Shown here piece after piece: positions 1 through 5,037 of a stretch of 5,037 nt of DNA. How positions within the stretch are numbered: the stretch's first letter is position 1; every line of letters begins with the position of its first letter. The notes beneath the pieces are model-generated. The model ran no database searches. It saw only the letters and a program-made list of their open reading frames with translations, and was not told the origin of the DNA. This DNA comes from Agaricicola taiwanensis_A (GTDB taxonomy: Bacteria; Pseudomonadota; Alphaproteobacteria; Rhizobiales; Methylopilaceae). The DNA is taken from the NCBI GenBank assembly GCA_040394255.1, contig JBEBSP010000200.1:1-5037 (forward strand). The letters run 5' to 3'. The translations under genes and the position numbers were made by a program.

Positions 1-933
1 GTCAACAAGATGTGCGGCTCGGGCATGAAGACCGTGATGATGGCCTTCGACGCCCTGCACGCCCGGCCCGACGGTGTGATCGTGGCCGGCGGCATGGAGT
101 CCATGACCAACGCGCCCTACCTCTTGCCCAGGGCGCGCGGCGGGTTGCGGCTGGGGCATGGCGAGGTTGTGGACCATATGTTCCTCGACGGGCTGGAGGA
201 CGCCTACGACCGTGGCCGGCTGATGGGAACCTTCGCCGAGGACACGGCGCAACACTATGGGTTCACGCGTGAGGCGCAGGACGCCTACGCCTTGGAAAGC
301 CTGACGCGGGCGCGGCGGGCGCAAGGTGACGGTTCGTTCGCCGCCGAGATCGGCCCGGTGACGGTTGCGGGGCGCAAGGGAGAGGTTACGGTCGACCGGG
401 ACGAGCAGCCGCCGAAGGCCGACCCCGCGAGGATACCGCAGCTGAAGCCCGCCTTCCGGCCGGGCGGGACAGTGACCGCCGCCAATGCGTCCTCGATTTC
501 CGACGGTGCGGCGGCGCTGGTGCTGATGCGCGCTTCGCGGGCGGAGCGTCTCGGCATGAGGCCGCTGGCGCGCATCGCCGGGACCGCCAGCCACGCGCAG
601 GAACCCGCCTGGTTCACCACCGCGCCCATCAAGGCCATAGAGGTGCTTCTCGACTCGATAAATTGGATGAAAAATGATGTCGATCTGTTTGAAATAAATG
701 AAGCTTTCGCGGTTGTGGTCATGGCGGCCATGCGCGACCTCGACCTGCCGCACGAGAAGGTCAACGTGAACGGCGGGGCCTGCGCCCTCGGTCATCCCAT
801 CGGGGCCTCGGGCGCGCGGATACTGGTGACCCTGCTGGCGGCCCTCGAACGGCGCGGGCTCAGGCGCGGCGTCGCCGCGATCTGTATCGGCGGCGGCGAG
901 GCGACGGCGGTCGCGGTCGAGCGCCTGTCGTGA
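1..933 (+). CDS. Acetyl-CoA C-acetyltransferase (thiolase), 5'-truncated by window edge
   Basis: Thiolase of the acetyl-CoA acetyltransferase type, a cytosolic enzyme that condenses two acetyl-CoA or cleaves acetoacetyl-CoA with CoA. The frame is open from base 1, and 310 residues are visible. The family is usually about 390 residues long, so roughly 80 N-terminal residues lie outside. The ATG at base 10 is an internal Met, not the start. The nucleophilic Cys motif VNKMCGSGMK is at visible residues 1-10 (Cys5, codon 13-15). NEAFAVV (about 233-239), GGACALGHPIGASGAR (His265) and the second Cys motif CIGGGEATA (Cys295) are all intact, so the visible part looks catalytically competent. The CIGGGEATA form is common in bacterial AtoB-like enzymes. 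Biosynthetic (polyhydroxybutyrate) and degradative (ketone body, leucine) roles cannot be separated by sequence. An AT-rich patch at 658-706 is unlike the rest of the gene. The gene converges with the DUF599 gene, 47 bp away. Confidence 0.95.
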   Translation, partial: VNKMCGSGMKTVMMAFDALHARPDGVIVAGGMESMTNAPYLLPRARGGLRLGHGEVVDHMFLDGLEDAYDRGRLMGTFAEDTAQHYGFTREAQDAYALESLTRARRAQGDGSFAAEIGPVTVAGRKGEVTVDRDEQPPKADPARIPQLKPAFRPGGTVTAANASSISDGAAALVLMRASRAERLGMRPLARIAGTASHAQEPAWFTTAPIKAIEVLLDSINWMKNDVDLFEINEAFAVVVMAAMRDLDLPHEKVNVNGGACALGHPIGASGARILVTLLAALERRGLRRGVAAICIGGGEATAVAVERLS

Positions 934-980
934 CGGCTCACCAGCGTCCGGCCATGAATTCCGTCATCGCGGGCAGCGCC
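934..980. other. Convergent spacer between thiolase and DUF599 genes
   Basis: This 47-bp gap lies between two facing stop codons. I see no GC-rich hairpin followed by a T run on either strand, so no intrinsic terminator can be supported. On the - strand a third frame reads REALPAMTEFMAGRW to a stop at 940-938. It has no start and is closed upstream by a stop at 994-992. It looks protein-like but cannot be called a gene. Confidence 0.5.
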
Positions 981-1664
981 TCACGGCTCCATCAGCGCGG
1001 CGCGCGAATCGGAGGCGAACTGGCGGCGGAACAGCACGGTCAGGACCCCCAATGTCGCGGCGATCATCACCCAGGGGCCTGCGAACCAGCCGAGATAGGC
1101 GAGCGAGAAGAAGAAGGCTCGTAGCCCACGGTTGAAATGCCGCCCGGCGGAGGTGTTCATGCGCCCGGCGCGCTCCGCGGCGCGTGCGGTTTCCGGATCG
1201 TCCGCGCTGGCCGGCAGCGGGGTCGCGCCCACCAGAATGGCGGAATAGTTGAACAGCCGGAACGACCAGGCGAACTTGAAGAAGCCGTATATGAAGATCG
1301 CCGTCAGCCCGAGCAGCTTGGCCTCGAAGGCGGTGCGCGTCGTCGGGGGCGCATAGGGAACGGTGGCGAAGACCTCCAGCGCCACCTCGGTCGCGCCCAG
1401 GGCCGCCAGCGATCCGCCGATGGCCAGCAGCGAGGTGGAGGCGAAGAAGGCCGCGCCGTTCTGGAGGCTCGACATGATGGTGGTGTCGACGATGCGGTTC
1501 TCGCGCCCGATCATGCGCCGCATCCATGCGGCGCGATGCCCGTCCATGGTCTTGTTGAGCGTGCGCGCCGCCAGCGGCGACAGTTCGATCACCACGTAAT
1601 AGAGCGTCCAGGCGCCGATGAAGATGCCGAGCGCCAAGAGATCGAGGGTGGAGAAATCCTGCAT
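981..1664 (-). CDS. DUF599 family integral membrane protein
   Basis: A complete 227-residue membrane protein whose sequence matches the DUF599 family as I know it; the biochemical function of that family is not established. Hydrophobic segments are seen at about residues 8-28, 67-90, 114-135 and 184-212, giving about four membrane spans. Conserved-looking blocks are the polar stretch 40-60 (MDGHRAAW, then RMIGRENRIVD), FFAST at 73-77, FKFAWSFRLFNY at 129-140 and GRHFNRGLRAFFFSLAYLGW at 174-193. The start is supported by GGAAGG (reverse complement of 1671-1676), 6 bases before the ATG, and by the early first membrane span. The gene is convergent with the thiolase and divergent from the small ORF at 1809, so it is probably transcribed alone from the spacer at 1665-1808. 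An imperfect GC-rich inverted repeat (CCCGCC 1684-1689 / GGCGGG 1704-1709) lies in its leader. Family call is confident; role unknown. Confidence 0.9.
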   Translation of the reverse strand: MQDFSTLDLLALGIFIGAWTLYYVVIELSPLAARTLNKTMDGHRAAWMRRMIGRENRIVDTTIMSSLQNGAAFFASTSLLAIGGSLAALGATEVALEVFATVPYAPPTTRTAFEAKLLGLTAIFIYGFFKFAWSFRLFNYSAILVGATPLPASADDPETARAAERAGRMNTSAGRHFNRGLRAFFFSLAYLGWFAGPWVMIAATLGVLTVLFRRQFASDSRAALMEP

Positions 1665-1722
1665 GGGAGGCCTTCCGGTGTCGCCCGCCCAGGAACCGGG
1701 GCAGGCGGGGCTTGTGGCGTGG

Positions 1723-1737
1723 TTAGCGAACTGTTAA
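1723..1737. promoter_or_regulatory. Possible CtrA-like binding site (TTAG-N7-TTAA)
   Basis: TTAG at 1723-1726 and TTAA at 1734-1737 are separated by exactly 7 bases. This differs by one base from the alphaproteobacterial CtrA consensus TTAA-N7-TTAA. On the other strand it reads TTAACAGTTCGCTAACC. It sits between the divergent starts of the DUF599 gene (59 bp from its ATG) and the small ORF (71 bp from its ATG), so it could control either. A weak alternative is that the TTAA half forms part of a -10 element with TTGTGG (1712-1717) as the -35. With one mismatch and a short motif, chance occurrence is possible. Confidence 0.35.
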
Positions 1738-1799
1738 TCGATCCCGCGCTGGCTGGGAACGGGAACACGTCACATCGTGCTTCGCCGACTGTAAGGCTT

Positions 1800-1804
1800 G
1801 AGGA
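1800..1804 (+). promoter_or_regulatory. Shine-Dalgarno for the small ORF
   Basis: GAGGA lies 4 bases upstream of the ATG at 1809, in locally AT-richer sequence (ATTTAATG). It is the main evidence, apart from protein composition, that the 41-codon ORF is translated from this ATG. Confidence 0.5.
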
Positions 1805-1808
1805 TTTA

Positions 1809-1934
1809 ATGCAGCATCACTCGTCCGCTTCATGCTGGCGTGTCGCACGGCGCACGCTGGCCCTCTTCGCGCTCGTCGCCATTGTTGTCTATCTGGCGGG
1901 TGGACTCGAGTCCTCCGTCGTCGCGGTGCGTTAA
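1809..1934 (+). CDS. Small single-pass membrane protein, 41 residues, hypothetical
   Basis: I do not recognise a family. The predicted 41-residue protein has a polar N-terminus with a basic cluster (RVARR, residues 11-15), a hydrophobic stretch at about 16-33 (TLALFALVAIVVYLAGGL) long enough to span the membrane once, and a short tail ending SSVVAVR. By the positive-inside rule the N-terminus would face the cytoplasm. GAGGA at 1800-1804, 4 bases before the ATG, is a plausible Shine-Dalgarno sequence. The same frame stays open upstream to 1137, but that part is antisense to the DUF599 gene and has low-complexity Arg/Gly-rich composition, so I take the ATG at 1809 as the start. An uncleaved signal anchor or a short secreted peptide is also possible. 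It is the only coding candidate between the DUF599 and DUF1489 genes; without it, 1665-1993 would be a 329-bp empty stretch. Confidence 0.5.
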   Translation: MQHHSSASCWRVARRTLALFALVAIVVYLAGGLESSVVAVR

Positions 1935-1993
1935 GTTCGCATACTTCTGCGATCTCAGCGTATTGCTTGATTTTCTTAATCTAGTTCCTGCGC
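1935..1993. other. AT-richer convergent spacer between small ORF and DUF1489 gene
   Basis: About 40% GC over 1935-1984, much lower than the flanking genes. It holds only short symmetric elements (CGCA/TGCG at 1938-1951; GATT/AATC around 1969-1981) and the run TTGATTTTCTTAATC. None forms a GC-rich hairpin plus T tract, so a terminator is not called, although the position between two facing stops would suit one. Confidence 0.4.
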
Positions 1994-2428
1994 TTACCAA
2001 AGCCCCAGATCGCGCAACTCGCGCACCATGGCCTGCGGCAGGTTCTCCGCGCCGGACAGGTCATCCAGATCGCGGGGGGCATCCTCGGCCGCGAGATAGC
2101 GCCAGCCCTGGAAGGGGCGGCGCGGCTGCGGCGCAACGCGCACCAGCCTCGGCTCCAGCACGATGGCGCAGCGCGATATGCCGTCCGCATCCTTCACCGC
2201 GCGCAGTTCGAGGATCGCCTGGCGCACCAGTATGACGCCCTTGATGATCCAGTAGAGCGATCCGCCGTCGAGGATTTCGGCGTCGCGCTTCGGCGTCATG
2301 CGGGTGACGTGGGTCTGTTCCACGGCCAGTCCCTGGCGTGCCTTCTCGGCCAGCCGCTGCTGTATCCAGGCATCGAGATCGTCGATGGACTCCGCGCCGA
2401 CGCAGAGCTTCTGCAGGTGAAGTGGCAT
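1994..2428 (-). CDS. DUF1489 family protein
   Basis: A complete 144-residue soluble protein that I recognise as DUF1489, a family found essentially in Alphaproteobacteria and without an assigned function. Characteristic blocks are the N-terminus MPLHLQKLCVGAESIDDL (residues 1-18), HVTRMTPKR (40-48), DGGSLYWIIKG (54-64) and RRPFQGWRYL (103-112). There is no signal peptide or membrane span, so it is probably cytoplasmic. The ATG at 2428 is chosen because MPLHL..KLCVG is the usual family beginning and because AGGAGG lies upstream, though at a rather long distance. The length is about normal for the family and the frame is intact. The gene is divergent from the benE-like gene across an 85-bp spacer full of inverted repeats, so both may respond to the same factor. 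The pairing with benE says nothing firm about its function. Confidence 0.92.
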   Translation of the reverse strand: MPLHLQKLCVGAESIDDLDAWIQQRLAEKARQGLAVEQTHVTRMTPKRDAEILDGGSLYWIIKGVILVRQAILELRAVKDADGISRCAIVLEPRLVRVAPQPRRPFQGWRYLAAEDAPRDLDDLSGAENLPQAMVRELRDLGLW

Positions 2429-2440
2429 GGGGAAGATGTG

Positions 2441-2446
2441 CCTCCT
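2441..2446 (-). promoter_or_regulatory. Shine-Dalgarno of DUF1489 gene, long spacing
   Basis: The - strand reads AGGAGG (complement of CCTCCT), a full anti-SD match, 12 bases before the ATG. This is a few bases longer than the usual 5-9, so initiation may be suboptimal. No alternative in-frame start nearer the motif fits the family's N-terminus. Confidence 0.6.
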
Positions 2447-2463
2447 CGCGCCCGCCGCCGCAA

Positions 2464-2499
2464 GCCATCATGGATCGTGATGGCTGCTTCGCCATCATG
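2464..2499. repeat. Three-copy symmetric element, candidate operator or leader hairpins
   Basis: GCCATCATG occurs at 2464-2472 and again at 2491-2499. Between them, 2476-2484 reads CGTGATGGC, the inverted copy with one mismatch (7 of 7 match in the core TGATGGC, 2478-2484). Copies 1 and 2 form a palindrome with a 3-base centre (GAT); copies 2 and 3 form one with a 6-base centre (TGCTTC). The spacer serves divergent DUF1489 and benE-like genes, so a dimeric repressor binding both dyads is a natural reading. If transcribed, copy 2 can pair with either copy 1 or copy 3 in the RNA, so two mutually exclusive hairpins are possible. No regulator gene is adjacent to identify the binder. The repeat pattern is certain; its function is inferred. 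Confidence 0.6.
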
Positions 2500-2504
2500 A
2501 ATTT

Positions 2505-2522
2505 GAAGGCGGCGTGGCCGCC
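2505..2522 (+). promoter_or_regulatory. Hairpin enclosing proposed SD and GTG start of benE-like gene
   Basis: GGCGGC (2508-2513) and GCCGCC (2517-2522) are perfect 6-base inverted repeats whose 3-base loop is the proposed GTG start codon (2514-2516). The weak Shine-Dalgarno GAAGG (2505-2509) overlaps the left arm. In RNA this all-GC stem would hide the ribosome site. It may limit translation, or it may mean that the true start is a later one (GTG 2523, GTG 2553 or ATG 2565). Confidence 0.45.
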
Positions 2523-3707
2523 GTGCCACCCTCGCGGCATCCGATTCTCCCCGTGGATGCCGCCATGCGCCTGTCCGTCGTGACCTCCGCCTTCGTCGCC
2601 GCCATGGTCGGCTTCGGCTCCACCCTGGCGCTGATCGTCGCCGCCGCGCAGGCGGTGGCGGCGGATACGGCGCAGACCGGCTCATGGGTCACGGCGCTGT
2701 GCCTCTCCATGGCCGTCACCACGGGCTATCTCTCCGTCCGCCACAGGATGCCGATCATCACCGCCTGGTCGACGCCCGGCGCGGCGCTGATCGCCGGCTC
2801 GGCGGGAATCTACAGCCTGCCGGAGGCCGTCGGGGCCTTTCTGCTGACGGGCGGGCTGATCCTGCTCACGGCCGCCTTCCGTCCGCTCGGAAGCCTGATC
2901 GCGCGCATCCCCACGGCCATCGCGGCGGCGATGCTGGCAGGCGTCTTGTTCGGTTTCGTGGCGAAGGTGTTCGAGGTGCTGCCGCACACGCCCCTGCTGG
3001 TCGCGCCGCTGGTGGTCGCGTTTTTCCTCGTGCGCATCGTGAATCCGGCGGTGGCCGTGCTGACGGTGCTGCTCGCCGGGATCGCGCTTGCGGTGGCGCT
3101 GGGGCTGACCCAGCCAATGCCGGCGGTGACCCTGTCCCGGCTCGTGGCCGTCGTGCCCGAGGCCGACGCGGGCGCTCTCATCGGCCTCGGACTGCCGCTC
3201 TATCTCGTCACCATGGCCTCGCAGAACCTGCCCGGCTTCGCCGTGCTAAGGGCCGCCGGCTACGAGCCTCCGGCCCGCTCCATCCTCGGTGTGACCGGTC
3301 TCGCCTCGGTGCTGACGGCCCCGTTCGGGGCGCACACCAGCAATCTTGCCGCGATCACAGCCGCGCTCTGCACCGGCCCGGATGTCCATCCCGATCCAGC
3401 CAGGCGATGGCTGACAGGGCCGTTCTACGCCCTGAGCTATCTGGTGTTCGCGGCTTTCGGCACCTCGCTGGTCGGGCTGTTCGCGGCCATGCCGCCCGCC
3501 CTGATCGTGACCGTGGCCGGGCTCGCGCTGATCGCGCCGCTCACTGGCGCGCTCGGGGGCGCCATGTCCGGCGAGGGCGACCGTATCCCGGCGGTGGTGA
3601 CCTTCGTGGTGACGGCGTCCGGCCTGTCGCTGTTCGGGATCGGTTCGGCCTTCTGGGGACTGGCCGGCGGGCTGGCGGTGGCGGGGCTGGGGCGTCTGAC
3701 GCGGTAG
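2514..3707 (+). CDS. benE: BenE family benzoate/H+ symporter-like inner membrane transporter
   Basis: A 397-residue polytopic inner-membrane protein of the BenE family (APC superfamily), whose characterised members import benzoate with protons. Length is normal for the family and the frame is intact. Recognisable blocks: VGFGSTLALIVAAAQAV (32-48), the helix-break motif HRMPIITAWSTPGAAL (77-92), MASQNLPGFAVLR (234-246), APFGAHTSNLAAITAA (269-284) and DPARRW (294-299). About 10-12 hydrophobic segments fill the rest. The start is uncertain. GTG 2514 has GAAGG 4 bases upstream but lies in a hairpin. GTG 2523, GTG 2553 and ATG 2565 (MRLSVV, just before the first span) are alternatives, and the last has no clear SD. 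No ben or cat catabolic genes are seen here, so the substrate may be benzoate or another carboxylate. Its stop is 2 bp from that of the convergent carboxylase gene, leaving no room for a separate terminator. The family call is firm; the symbol is by family only. Confidence 0.9.
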   Translation: MAAVPPSRHPILPVDAAMRLSVVTSAFVAAMVGFGSTLALIVAAAQAVAADTAQTGSWVTALCLSMAVTTGYLSVRHRMPIITAWSTPGAALIAGSAGIYSLPEAVGAFLLTGGLILLTAAFRPLGSLIARIPTAIAAAMLAGVLFGFVAKVFEVLPHTPLLVAPLVVAFFLVRIVNPAVAVLTVLLAGIALAVALGLTQPMPAVTLSRLVAVVPEADAGALIGLGLPLYLVTMASQNLPGFAVLRAAGYEPPARSILGVTGLASVLTAPFGAHTSNLAAITAALCTGPDVHPDPARRWLTGPFYALSYLVFAAFGTSLVGLFAAMPPALIVTVAGLALIAPLTGALGGAMSGEGDRIPAVVTFVVTASGLSLFGIGSAFWGLAGGLAVAGLGRLTR

Positions 3708-3709
3708 CT

Positions 3710-5037
<1,328 letters not shown>

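Noticed and set aside
964..1527. 187-codon - strand open frame overlapping DUF599
   Set aside because: Same strand, other frame; Arg/His-rich low-complexity translation, no family resemblance, while the 227-codon frame matches DUF599.
1684..1709. CCCGCC / GGCGGG inverted repeat as a terminator or riboswitch
   Set aside because: Imperfect outer pairing, 14-base loop, no T tract and no known riboswitch core; more likely chance symmetry in GC-rich leader DNA.
1755..1766. Tandem GGGAACGGGAAC
   Set aside because: Only two 6-base units; too short to call a repeat or an operator.
1137..1808. Long + strand open frame continuing upstream of the small ORF (total 265 codons to 1934)
   Set aside because: It is antisense to the well-supported DUF599 gene and its composition (Arg, Gly, Glu, Gln, Ala repeats) is typical of a shadow frame in GC-rich DNA. 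Only the last 41 codons, outside DUF599 and with an SD, are kept.
1938..1951. CGCA...TGCG hairpin after the small ORF as a terminator
   Set aside because: The 4-bp stem is too weak and no T run follows directly.
2061..2540. 159-codon - strand frame over DUF1489 and the spacer
   Set aside because: Shadow of the DUF1489 gene; translation lacks family motifs and runs through the regulatory spacer.

Overview
The window reads as ordinary chromosomal DNA of a high-GC alphaproteobacterium. Three things point there. One gene encodes a DUF1489 protein, a family known mainly from Alphaproteobacteria. One intergenic region carries a TTAG-N7-TTAA element that resembles a CtrA box. Codon use is strongly GC-biased throughout. 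The genus cannot be fixed from this stretch. No mobile element, CRISPR array, rRNA, tRNA or integration site was seen.

Layout from left to right: (1) the 3' four fifths of a thiolase gene, acetyl-CoA C-acetyltransferase type, + strand, cut by the left edge; (2) a complete DUF599 membrane protein gene on the - strand, convergent with the thiolase; (3) a 144-bp divergent spacer with the CtrA-like element, followed by a probable 41-residue single-pass membrane protein gene on the + strand; (4) a complete DUF1489 gene on the - strand; (5) an 85-bp divergent spacer packed with symmetric sequence (three copies of one 9-base element, then a hairpin around the proposed GTG start); (6) a complete BenE-family benzoate/H+ symporter-like gene on the + strand; (7) the 3' two thirds of a biotin-carrying acyl-CoA carboxylase alpha subunit, most likely 3-methylcrotonyl-CoA carboxylase, on the - strand, cut by the right edge.

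The six genes strictly alternate in strand, so none is co-transcribed with another inside the window. The two edge genes fit one metabolic theme: the carboxylase alpha subunit acts in leucine/isovalerate breakdown, whose product acetoacetate can be cleaved as acetoacetyl-CoA by a thiolase. They lie on opposite strands about 2.8 kb apart, so the link is by function only. The BenE-like importer could feed an aromatic or other carboxylate into such catabolism, but no benzoate-degradation gene is present here.

I did not find a convincing undescribed multi-gene system. The observations most worth following are the triple symmetric element and start-codon hairpin upstream of the benE-like gene, a roughly 50-bp AT-rich island inside the conserved thiolase gene, the CtrA-like box, and the small membrane protein.
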